A DNA stretch of 64,000 nucleotides from contig NZ_JASERL010000001.1 of NCBI RefSeq assembly GCF_030766935.1, positions 620,001 through 684,000 of the forward strand, read 5' to 3'. Numbering within the stretch: position 1 is the stretch's first letter; every line of letters begins with the position of its first letter. Positions 18,885-25,735 of the stretch are shown here, in pieces. Under the pieces are notes generated by a model. It saw only the letters and a program-made list of their open reading frames with translations, had not been told where the DNA came from and ran no database searches. The translations under genes and the position numbers were made by a program. The DNA comes from Streptomyces sp. KL109B. GTDB lineage: Bacteria > Actinomycetota > Actinomycetes > Streptomycetales > Streptomycetaceae.

Positions 18885-19687
18885 AGTTCCCGCGCCACCT
18901 TTCTGATGAAGTCGGCCGAATCCTCGGGGCTGAGCGCGTGCATGCGGATCATGTCATGGGCACGAGTGAGTGCACTCACCTTGTTCGCATCGGCGTACAG
19001 GGTGCTGGTCTCGGGCCCCTCCACGTACGCATAGTGCTCGTGGTCGACGGTCTCCAAGACGGCGACGGCACCGCGGAGCGCGACGCCGTACGCCCGCCCG
19101 AACGGCAGTACCTGAATCGATACGTTCCTCAACTCGCCCAGCTCCAACAGGCGTTGGAGCTGCCGCTCCATGACCTCACGCCCGCCCACCTGCGCCCGCA
19201 GCGCCGCCTCGAACAGCACAAAGCTGAACATGACGCCCGTCCGCACGGTCAGCGCCTCCTGCCGCTTGAGCCGCCCGGTGACCCGTTCCTCGACGGCCTC
19301 GTCGTCGAGCGGCGGCGAACTCGCGCCGATCAACGCCCGTGCGTACTCGGGCGCTTGAAGCAGCCCGGGAATCAGCAGCGGCTCGTACGAACTGATGGCG
19401 ATGGCGTCCTTCTCCAACGCCATGAACTCCTGCGACCGTTGCGGGTGCGCCTCCGGTTTCAGGTACTCCTGGGCGGCGACGATCTTCCCGCCCGCACCGC
19501 ACAGTTGGTCGGCGATCTGGAGCAGCCGCAGCGTCGGCTTTCGGCGCCCGTTCTCCATGGACTTCACGTACTCGCAGCCGTAACCGGCCTCCTTGGCCAG
19601 TATTTCGCGGTCCACGCCGGCCTCGGAACGCCACAGCTTGATCTGGCTGCCGCAGTACCGCCACGCGAGATTGATCTCTGCCGACAT
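18881..19687 (-). CDS. XRE-family regulator with Scr1/DUF5753-type C-terminal domain (WhiJ-like)
   Basis: 268 residues from the ATG at 19687; a longer reading from 19903 would run across the divergent promoter and is rejected. Residues 8-65 form a helix-turn-helix (REILAKEAGYGCEYVKSMEN). The rest is the DUF5753 ligand/partner domain with SYEPLLIPGLLQAPEYARAL and NVSIQVLPFG. Such proteins, with a DUF397 partner and an ATPase, form WhiJ-like developmental modules in Streptomyces. The ATPase lies divergently at 19834. The shared spacer has gggtac/gtaccc arms at 19723-19745. Confidence 0.9.
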   Translation of the reverse strand: MSAEINLAWRYCGSQIKLWRSEAGVDREILAKEAGYGCEYVKSMENGRRKPTLRLLQIADQLCGAGGKIVAAQEYLKPEAHPQRSQEFMALEKDAIAISSYEPLLIPGLLQAPEYARALIGASSPPLDDEAVEERVTGRLKRQEALTVRTGVMFSFVLFEAALRAQVGGREVMERQLQRLLELGELRNVSIQVLPFGRAYGVALRGAVAVLETVDHEHYAYVEGPETSTLYADANKVSALTRAHDMIRMHALSPEDSADFIRKVAREL

Positions 19688-19722
19688 GCACACCTCCGCC
19701 GCCCACCCGCCGACAGCCCGAC

Positions 19723-19745
19723 GGGTACAACTTCCCTTAGTACCC
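19723..19745. promoter_or_regulatory. Possible operator in the WhiJ-like module
   Basis: Inverted repeat GGGTAC-n11-GTACCC between the divergent XRE and ATPase genes. The location fits autoregulation by the XRE protein. The arms are only 6 bp. Confidence 0.35.
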
Positions 19746-19833
19746 CCGCCGTTACTCTCTGAAGCCATGCGCGACCCGGGACGGTGAACTCGGCAATCCG
19801 AGCCGCCCACCCCCACGCAAGGAACGACCGCGC

Positions 19834-20262
19834 ATGCAGACGAAACTCCCCCAGGACATCGAATGGCGCCTGCCGCGCCACGCGCGCAGCGTAGGGAGGG
19901 CACGCCGCCTGTTCCGGGAACAGGCGGCGTCGTGGGCGTTGCCGGAGGAGCTGACGGACACGGCCGAACTCCTCCTCAGCGAACTCCTGACCAACGCCTA
20001 CCGGCACGCGAGGACCCCGGCGGGCCGCGAGATCTGGACCCGCGCCGTCCTGACGGACGACCGCCTCCGGATCCAGGTCACGGACGCGGGCGACACCCTC
20101 CCCGTGCCCCGTACGCCTTCGCCGGAGGACGAGTCGGGCCGGGGCCTGGCCCTGGTGGCGCTGCTCGCGGACGAGTGGGGTGCGCGGGAGCGCGAAACGG
20201 GCGTGGGCAAGGTGGTCTGGTTCGAACTCGCCCACCCACACGGTGTGGATGGAACCGGCTGA
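19834..20262 (+). CDS. ATP-binding protein of the RsbW/anti-sigma kinase-like family
   Basis: 142 residues with the GHKL ATPase fold: N-box LLLSELLTNAYRHA, G1 box VTDAGD and a GRGLALVALLAD G2 region. Streptomyces has many such RsbW-like proteins. Next to XRE and DUF397 genes they form the third member of WhiJ-like modules. It may bind a sigma or anti-anti-sigma factor; none is adjacent. The stop codon falls within a 9-bp tandem repeat. Confidence 0.87.
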   Translation: MQTKLPQDIEWRLPRHARSVGRARRLFREQAASWALPEELTDTAELLLSELLTNAYRHARTPAGREIWTRAVLTDDRLRIQVTDAGDTLPVPRTPSPEDESGRGLALVALLADEWGARERETGVGKVVWFELAHPHGVDGTG

Positions 20263-20287
20263 ACCGGCTGAACCGGCTGAACCGGCT
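20252..20287 (+). repeat. 9-bp tandem repeat across the ATPase stop codon
   Basis: Four exact copies of GAACCGGCT at 20252, 20261, 20270 and 20279. The gene ends within the first copies (ACC GGC TGA). Confidence 0.9.
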
Positions 20288-20338
20288 CGCGGAGGTCGCA
20301 GGGAAGGTGACTGTGACGCCTAACGCCGAAGGGATTGG

Positions 20339-20429
20339 GGTTAGGGCCCTTCTGACGGATCTTGCCGGAGTCGCGGCCGAAATATGCGGCCTCCCGCATC
20401 CAGCCTGATCCGTCAGAAGGGCTCTAGCC
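20339..20429. repeat. Long inverted repeat (23-bp arms, 45-base loop) between convergent genes
   Basis: Arm 20339-20361 and arm 20407-20429 share CCTTCTGACGGATC on opposite strands. Over 23 bp the only two differences would be G-U pairs in RNA. The loop has a small GGCCG/CGGCC stem. It lies between the ATPase gene (+) and the 20456 gene (-), so it may be a bidirectional terminator or a miniature element remnant. Confidence 0.75.
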
Positions 20430-20455
20430 GTCACAGATCCTGATGCCCCCGAAGG

Positions 20456-20740
20456 TCATCGCCCCTCGAGCATGGCCAGCCACACCATCAAGGGAAGGGT
20501 GCCGACGGCCAGGGCCATCCCCGCGGCCGTCAGGCCGGGGCGAACCTCGCGGTGGCCCCGAAGGGCCAGAAGGGCGGCGATCGGTGGGAGGAGGGCGGCG
20601 ACCAGAAAGCTGAAGTGCCACCCTTCCTCCTTGATGAAGAAGAAGAGGAGCACCCAGTACACGGGCACCGCGCCGACGTTCAGGATGCGCCCGCTCACGA
20701 GCCACCTGTCGAGAGCGGGGTCGTCGCCGAAGAAACTCAT
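20456..20740 (-). CDS. Small three-helix membrane protein of unknown function
   Basis: 94 residues, ATG at 20740. Starts MSFFGDDPALDRWLVSGRIL, then hydrophobic helices VGAVPVYWVLLFFFI, FLVAALLPPIAALLAL and AGMALAVGTLPLMVWLAML. Not recognised. It lies 31 bases downstream of the ESX-like protein gene on the same strand and could be part of that unit, for example as a partner or immunity-like protein, but nothing in the sequence proves this. Confidence 0.7.
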   Translation of the reverse strand: MSFFGDDPALDRWLVSGRILNVGAVPVYWVLLFFFIKEEGWHFSFLVAALLPPIAALLALRGHREVRPGLTAAGMALAVGTLPLMVWLAMLEGR

Positions 20741-20771
20741 GCCGTGTATCTCCTCAACCCTTCAGCGACGG

Positions 20772-21470
20772 TTATACCGCGCGATTGTCATAGGACCCGC
20801 GGCCCACTTCAGGGAAGCCGTCCACTGATGAGAACCCTGCAACCGCTCCGGAGATCCCTAGGGCGACAAGGTTCATCGCCTGCGAGATCGTGTCGAACAT
20901 GATGGAGGCCTCGGCCCACATCTTCATGATGCGCAACGCTTGCGCGGCGGCCAGCGCGAACATGGCAGCGGAAGCCACCTGCCCTCCGACGGGGAGCGCG
21001 TTGACGGCTGCCGCAGAGGCCATGTTGATCATCCAGATGACCAGGGCATCACAGAAGAGCACCAGCCAGCCCTTCAGGAACTCGGCAAGTTGGAAGGCCA
21101 GTTGAGCGCCACGTGCGTAGGCATCCTTGAGGGAGTCGAAGGTCTCGTGGAGTTGGTCGAGCTTTTTGGCGAACTCCTCGAAGTACACCGTCGCCGTGTC
21201 TGCGGCGTTGCCGTCCCAGGTCAGCCCCACGGTCCGGTTGCCCTTGCGTAGGTTGGTGGCGCTGGATTCGCAGAATGCGGCGAGATTGCCCCAGACGTCG
21301 GAGCAGTCGTTGTATCCGTTCCAGTCCCCGATGACCCAGTTGGTCACCTCGCCGAAAGGGTCGAAGCCGAAGAGGAGTTTGGACGCCTCCACTGCCATGG
21401 CCGAAGGGCTGCCGAGGTCGAGGGCGGTGCCGAACGTCTTCTGCACCGGGCTCATCTTGAATTCGTCCAC
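20772..21470 (-). CDS. WXG100-superfamily-like helical protein
   Basis: 232 residues from a GTG at 21470 (GGTCGGGG upstream); an internal ATG at 21455 is an alternative. The middle has a helix-turn-helix hairpin with LTWDGNAADTATVYFEEFAK, a W-x-G turn of the WXG100/ESX type between two long helices. It is followed by hydrophobic stretches (GWLVLFCDALVIWMINMASA; AAMFALAAAQAL). The N-terminal DPFGEVTNWVIGDWNGYND is typical of long actinobacterial WXG proteins tied to type VII secretion. It is downstream of the EspC-like gene. No secretion machinery is encoded in the window. Confidence 0.7.
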   Translation of the reverse strand: MDEFKMSPVQKTFGTALDLGSPSAMAVEASKLLFGFDPFGEVTNWVIGDWNGYNDCSDVWGNLAAFCESSATNLRKGNRTVGLTWDGNAADTATVYFEEFAKKLDQLHETFDSLKDAYARGAQLAFQLAEFLKGWLVLFCDALVIWMINMASAAAVNALPVGGQVASAAMFALAAAQALRIMKMWAEASIMFDTISQAMNLVALGISGAVAGFSSVDGFPEVGRGSYDNRAV

Positions 21471-21513
21471 GTGCCCCGACCCGTACTCGGCGAGTGGATT
21501 GCCGCTGGCCCCG

Positions 21514-21789
21514 TCAGGCTTGGTCGGTCTGTCGGTAGTAATCGGCGGAGCGTGTCAGTTCACCTCCTGAGGACTCGAGGATGCTCTTGACCTTGCTCAA
21601 CGCCTTCCGGGCGTCGGCGACATGTTGGTCGTGCTCGCCGGCGACGAGGTCCCACAGGGACCCACCCCCCATAGTGTCGATTTGTGCATACTTGCCCACA
21701 TACGACATTGCTTCCGCGCCGCCTTTGGCGGCTCGGCCCACCAGCTTGCCGAAGCCGTCGACGGCGTCTGCGTCCACACGAAAGCTCAT
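21514..21789 (-). CDS. EspC/ESX-like small helical protein with YxxxD end motif
   Basis: 91 residues. All-helical pattern with GGGSLWDLVAGEH in the turn (a W-containing turn) and a C-terminal YYRQTDQA. YRQTD fits the YxxxD/E signal that directs proteins to type VII secretion in actinobacteria. Size and layout match EspC-like type VII substrates or partners. The next gene is 43 bases downstream, so they are likely co-transcribed and may form a secreted heterodimer. Confidence 0.7.
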   Translation of the reverse strand: MSFRVDADAVDGFGKLVGRAAKGGAEAMSYVGKYAQIDTMGGGSLWDLVAGEHDQHVADARKALSKVKSILESSGGELTRSADYYRQTDQA

Positions 21790-21862
21790 GTGCCCCCCGT
21801 TCGATGTGCATGATGTGAGTGGAGCGTGCGTCGGATGGCGGTATCCCTGAGGCGAGGAGCCG

Positions 21863-22018
21863 TCAGTAGAGCGACCAACCGCTGCCGTCGTGGCGTGACT
21901 TGCCGGTTACCGGACGCTCCGCGTGCTCTGCGTGACGCTCGTCGTTCGCCTGTCGTCCCTGCTCCGCGATGCTCTGCTCACCCTCCGCCGCGAGCGCTTC
22001 GCGCTCGTCGTCGGACAT
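21863..22018 (-). pseudogene. Short reading frame, possibly the 3' remnant of a larger gene
   Basis: 51 codons from an ATG at 22018 to TGA at 21863, giving MSDDEREALAAEGEQSIAEQ and ending HDGSGWSLY. The same frame stays open and protein-like upstream (VPAYAEQTSQQSAPLTEKWA) to about 22100 without any ATG, GTG or TTG, then runs into the end of the PEP-mutase-family gene. This suggests a truncated gene whose 5' part was lost, or a very small protein. Low certainty. Confidence 0.35.
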
Positions 22019-22115
22019 CGCGGCCCACTTCTCGGTAAGGGGCGCCGACTGTTGGGAAGTCTGCTCGGCGTAAGCCGGAACGTCGGCTGCCTGCCTCCCG
22101 TCCGCCCGACGACTC

Positions 22116-22841
22116 CTACCCCAACCCCTCCGCGATCTCCCGCACCGCCCCCATCGCCCGCCGCTGCAACCCCGGCCCGAACGTGATCCGCGTCGCGCCC
22201 AGTTCGCCCCACTCGCGCAGGGAAGGGCCGCCGGGTGGGGCGCCCACGTTGATGGGGCCCTCGATGCGGGAGCGCAGGGTGGGGAGGGCTTCCGGTGGGG
22301 CGCCGATCGGGTAGACGCAGTCCGCGCCCGCGGCGATGTAGAGGTGGGCGCGGGACACGGCCTCGTCGATCGGGTTCGCGGCGCCGCGGATGAACGTGTC
22401 GATGCGGGCGTTCAGGACGATCCGGTCGCCTGCCAGTGAGCGGAACTCCGACAGCCAATCCGCCTGCGCCTGCGCCGGCTTGAGGGCAGCCGTCGCGTGG
22501 TTCGAGTCCTCCAGGTTGCAGCCGACCGCGCCCGTTTCCAGGAGGCGTTCCACCAGTTCCTTCGGCGGGAGGCCGTAGCCGCTCTCGATGTCCGCCGACA
22601 CCGGGACCGATACCGCGCGCACGATGCGGCGGATCGCCGCGAACATTTCGTCGGCGGGCGTCGAGCCGTCCTCGTAGCCGAGGGACGCCGCGATGCCCGC
22701 GCTCGGCGTCGCGAGGGCGGGGAAGCCGGCCTCCTCGAAGACGCGGGCGCTGGCCGCGTCCCAGGGGCCGGGGAGGACGAGGGGGTCGCCGGGGGAGCGG
22801 TCGTGGTGCAGGGCGCGGAATGTGGTTGCCTGATTCACCAT
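22116..22841 (-). CDS. Isocitrate lyase/PEP mutase superfamily protein
   Basis: 241 residues from the ATG at 22841. TIM-barrel family with LVLPGPWDAASARVFEEAGF, TPSAGIAASLGY, PVSADIESGYG, the family NLEDS and LNARIDTFIRG segments. It lacks the KKCGH motif of true isocitrate lyase, so it more likely acts as a 2-methylisocitrate-lyase-like or phosphonopyruvate-hydrolase-like C-C/C-P lyase, substrate unknown. It overlaps the upstream AhpD-like gene by 7 bases and is third in that operon. Confidence 0.88.
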   Translation of the reverse strand: MVNQATTFRALHHDRSPGDPLVLPGPWDAASARVFEEAGFPALATPSAGIAASLGYEDGSTPADEMFAAIRRIVRAVSVPVSADIESGYGLPPKELVERLLETGAVGCNLEDSNHATAALKPAQAQADWLSEFRSLAGDRIVLNARIDTFIRGAANPIDEAVSRAHLYIAAGADCVYPIGAPPEALPTLRSRIEGPINVGAPPGGPSLREWGELGATRITFGPGLQRRAMGAVREIAEGLG

Positions 22842-23284
22842 GCGGGGCCTCCTGGCTCGATGCGGCGGCTCACCATCAGCCGGTTCCAGTTGTTGATCAC
22901 CGCGATCGTCGCGATCAGGTGGGCCAACTCCGGTTCCGTGAAGTGCTTGGCCGCCGCGTCGTACGCCTCGTCGGGGACGTAACCGTCGGTCAGGAGCGTA
23001 ATGGCCTCCGTCAGGGCGAGTGCAGCCTTTTCCCGGTCGTTGAAAGCGTCGCCGGACTCGCGCCAGGCCGAGAGGAGTGCGATGCGTTTCGCGCTCTCGC
23101 CGTGCTTCTCCACCGCGATGTCCACGTGCATGTCCAGGCAGAACGCGCACTGGTTGAGCTGCGACGCGCGGATCGAGACCAGTTCCGTGAGGGCCGGGTC
23201 GGCGAGGCCCTTTTTCGCCGCCGCGCTGAGCGACTGCATCGCCGACCGGACCTCTGCGTCCAACTTCCTTGTGCGCACTGTCAC
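22835..23284 (-). CDS. AhpD/carboxymuconolactone decarboxylase family protein (second copy)
   Basis: 149 residues from a GTG at 23284 sharing GTGA with the previous stop. The AhpD active-site pattern is clear: ASQLNQCAFCLDMH (C-x-x-C then His). The second half has ALALTEAITLL and LIATIAVINNWNR, typical of this peroxidase-like family, which reduces peroxides through the cysteine pair. It is about 45% similar by eye to the upstream copy, so the two arose by duplication. It overlaps the PEP-mutase-family gene. Confidence 0.92.
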   Translation of the reverse strand: MTVRTRKLDAEVRSAMQSLSAAAKKGLADPALTELVSIRASQLNQCAFCLDMHVDIAVEKHGESAKRIALLSAWRESGDAFNDREKAALALTEAITLLTDGYVPDEAYDAAAKHFTEPELAHLIATIAVINNWNRLMVSRRIEPGGPAW

Positions 23285-23784
23285 TTGAAGTCGCCCGGGG
23301 TGTAGTGGCCCGGCGACTGGCGGGTGGAGACGCCGAAGCGGTTCCAGGCGTTGATGACCGTGATCGCCGCGATCAGTTGGGTGAGTTCCTGCTCGTCGAA
23401 GAGCTTGGACGCCTTCTCGTAGACCTCGTCCGGTACGAAGCCGTCGGTGAGGACGGTGATCGCCTCGGTCAGTTCGAGAGCGGCGATCTCCTTCTCCGTG
23501 TAGTAGTGCTTCGACTCCTCCCACGCGCTGAGCTGGATGATCCGCTCGACGCTCTCGCCCGCCGCGAGCGCGTCCTTGCTGTGCATGTCGAGGCAGAGCG
23601 CGCAGCGGTTCAGCTGCGAGGCGCGGACCTTGATCAGTTCGGCGATCTTGGGGTCCAGGCCGGCGCGGGCGGCGGCGTCCAGCCGGATCATCGCCTTGAA
23701 GACCTCCGGTGCGTGCCGGTGCCAGTCCAGGCGGGGGGTGTGCTCGTGGGCGTACGTGGGGGTCTCGTTGTTCTTGTTCGTCAT
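23281..23784 (-). CDS. AhpD/carboxymuconolactone decarboxylase family protein (first copy)
   Basis: 167 residues from the ATG at 23784; an upstream ATG at 23826 would overlap the divergent promoter and is less likely. N-terminus MTNKNNETPTYAHEHTPRLD, then the active site ASQLNRCALCLDMH with both cysteines and histidine, and LELTEAITVL and LIAAITVINAWNRFG in the C-terminal half. First gene of a three-gene minus operon. The 46-bp spacer to the divergent MocR gene must hold both promoters, so MocR probably regulates this operon. Confidence 0.9.
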   Translation of the reverse strand: MTNKNNETPTYAHEHTPRLDWHRHAPEVFKAMIRLDAAARAGLDPKIAELIKVRASQLNRCALCLDMHSKDALAAGESVERIIQLSAWEESKHYYTEKEIAALELTEAITVLTDGFVPDEVYEKASKLFDEQELTQLIAAITVINAWNRFGVSTRQSPGHYTPGDFK

Positions 23785-23830
23785 GCTTTGACCGTACGCG
23801 GGAATTGGCGCTCCGGTATGGTCCATTTAC

Positions 23831-25252
23831 GTGGAAGAATCTTGGGCCAATTCGGTGTCCGGGCGGGCGCTCGGCATCGATCTGCATCTCGATCCCGGTA
23901 CCTCCGGGGGCGTACGTCGTGGGCTCACCGACGCGCTCCGTGAGGCCGTACGTGGCGGGCGGCTCGCCCCCGGGACCCGGCTGCCCGCCTCCCGTACCCT
24001 CGCCGCCGACCTCGGCCTCGCCCGCAACACCGTCGCCGACGCCTACGCCGACCTCGTCGCCGAGGGCTGGCTCACCGCCCGGCAGGGCTCCGGCACCCGG
24101 GTCGCCGAACGCCCGGGGCGGGCGCCGACCCCGGCGCCCGCCACGAACCGCGTCCCCTTCGGCGGCCACCGCTACGACCTCCACCCCGGCCGCCCCGACC
24201 TCGCCTCCTTCCCGCGCGCCGAGTGGCTGAAGGCCGCCCGCCGCGCCCTCACCGCCGCCCCGAACGAGGCCCTCGGCTACGGCGACCCCCGCGGCCGCCC
24301 CGAACTGCGCGCCGCCCTCGCCGACTACCTCGCCCGCGCCCGCGGCGTCCAGGCGTCACCGGAGCGGATCGTCGTCTGCGCCGGATTCGTCCAGGGGATG
24401 ATCCTGCTCGGCGAGGTGCTGCACGGGCGCGGTGTGCGGGACGTGGCCGTGGAGTCGTACGGGCTCGATCTGCACTGGGACTGTCTGGCTAGGGCGGGGC
24501 TGCGTACCCGGCCGTTGCCGATTGATGAACTGGGCGCGGATGTGGGTGAGTTGGGGAGTGGGGAAGGGGCTGTGTTGCTCACGCCCGCCCATCAGTTCCC
24601 CCTGGGTGTCGCCCTCCACCCCAGCCGTCGTGCCGCCGTCGTCGACTGGGCGCGGCGCACCGGTTCGCTGATCCTGGAGGACGACTACGACGGTGAGTTC
24701 CGCTACGACCGGCAGCCCGTCGGCGCGCTCCAGGGCCTTGACCCGGATCGTGTCGTCTATCTCGGTACCGCGAGCAAGTCGCTCGCCCCCGGGCTGCGGC
24801 TCGGCTGGATGGTGCTGCCCGCCGCGCTCGTCGACGAGGTCGTCGCCGCCAAGGGGCACACCGACTGGTCCTGCGGCGTCCTCGATCAGCTCACCCTCGC
24901 CGAGTTCCTCGGATCCGGGGCGTACGACCGTCATGTGCGCGCCGCCCGGCTGCGCTACCGGCGCCGCCGCGACCAGCTCGTCGCCGCCCTCGCCGTGCGC
25001 GCCCCGGCCGTGCGCGCCACCGGCATCGCGGCCGGGCTGCACGCCGTGCTCCAACTCCCGCCGGGCACCGAGCGGTCCGTGGTGCAGGCCGCCGCCTGGC
25101 AGCGCCTCGGCGTCGCGGGCCTGTCCGCCTTCCGGCACGAGCGCGCCCCGGAGGCCGGGGATCCGGTGGATGCCCTGGTCGTCGGCTATGGCACCCCGCC
25201 CGACCATGCGTGGCCGGGCGCGTTGGATACGCTGTGCCGCGTCCTGCCCTGA
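23831..25252 (+). CDS. MocR/PdxR-type GntR-family regulator with aminotransferase domain
   Basis: 473 residues from a GTG at 23831. The N-terminal winged helix is LPASRTLAADLGLARNTVAD followed by LVAEGWLTARQGSGTRVA. The class I aminotransferase-like domain has GYGDPRGRPELRAALADYLA and the PLP-binding lysine in LGTASKSLAPGLRLGW. MocR proteins use PLP or an amino-compound adduct as signal. It is divergent from the AhpD/AhpD/PEP-mutase operon across 46 bp, which points to that operon as its target. The full aminotransferase fold is present. Confidence 0.93.
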   Translation: MEESWANSVSGRALGIDLHLDPGTSGGVRRGLTDALREAVRGGRLAPGTRLPASRTLAADLGLARNTVADAYADLVAEGWLTARQGSGTRVAERPGRAPTPAPATNRVPFGGHRYDLHPGRPDLASFPRAEWLKAARRALTAAPNEALGYGDPRGRPELRAALADYLARARGVQASPERIVVCAGFVQGMILLGEVLHGRGVRDVAVESYGLDLHWDCLARAGLRTRPLPIDELGADVGELGSGEGAVLLTPAHQFPLGVALHPSRRAAVVDWARRTGSLILEDDYDGEFRYDRQPVGALQGLDPDRVVYLGTASKSLAPGLRLGWMVLPAALVDEVVAAKGHTDWSCGVLDQLTLAEFLGSGAYDRHVRAARLRYRRRRDQLVAALAVRAPAVRATGIAAGLHAVLQLPPGTERSVVQAAAWQRLGVAGLSAFRHERAPEAGDPVDALVVGYGTPPDHAWPGALDTLCRVLP

Positions 25253-25320
25253 GGGGCCCGGGACCATGTACGTATACGTAGAGCTACGTAGAACAACGTA
25301 GAACAACGGGGGATTTCTTC

Positions 25321-25719
25321 ATGACGGACGGCAAGAACGACGGCAAGAACGACGGCAGCAACAACGCCGCCACACAGCGACGGATGCGCTCCGGCACCGT
25401 CGCCCTCGGCGGCGTCGGCCTGCTGGCCGCCGCGCTCACCGCCTGCTCGTCGGGCTCGGGCTCGGACGTCGACAAGCGCTGCATCGACCGCAACAGCTAC
25501 AACGCGGGCAAGGGCTACAAGGTCGTCTCCGACAAGTACTGCAAGTCGACCTCGTCCTCGACCGGCAAGTCCTCGGTCAACGGCGGCTGGTACTACGGCG
25601 GTTCCAAGAAGGGCGCCCGCGTCGGCGGCGGCTCCTTCAGCAAGCCCTCGGGCGGAGGCGGCGTCAAGCGCGGCGGCTTCGGCAGCGGCGGCGGCAAGGG
25701 CGGAAGCTCCGGCGGCTGA
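25321..25719 (+). CDS. Small lipoprotein, YgiB/DUF1190-like
   Basis: 132 residues. A hydrophilic start rich in Asp/Asn/Lys (DGKNDGKNDGSNN) precedes a signal helix and the lipobox LTAC. The mature part has a few cysteines (KRCIDRNSYNAGKGYKV, KYCKS) and ends with Gly/Ser/Lys-rich sequence including KRGGFGSGGG. Enterobacterial YgiB also ends with an RGGFG motif and is followed by YgiC, a glutathionylspermidine-synthase homologue, just as here. The gene is 16 bases before that homologue. A short repeat of ACGTAGAACA precedes the start. Confidence 0.72.
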   Translation: MTDGKNDGKNDGSNNAATQRRMRSGTVALGGVGLLAAALTACSSGSGSDVDKRCIDRNSYNAGKGYKVVSDKYCKSTSSSTGKSSVNGGWYYGGSKKGARVGGGSFSKPSGGGGVKRGGFGSGGGKGGSSGG

Positions 25720-25735
25720 GCCCCCGGAGACACTG

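Noticed and set aside
22116..22841. True isocitrate lyase
   Set aside because: Too short (241 residues) and lacks the KKCGH catalytic motif; only the broad PEP-mutase superfamily assignment is justified.
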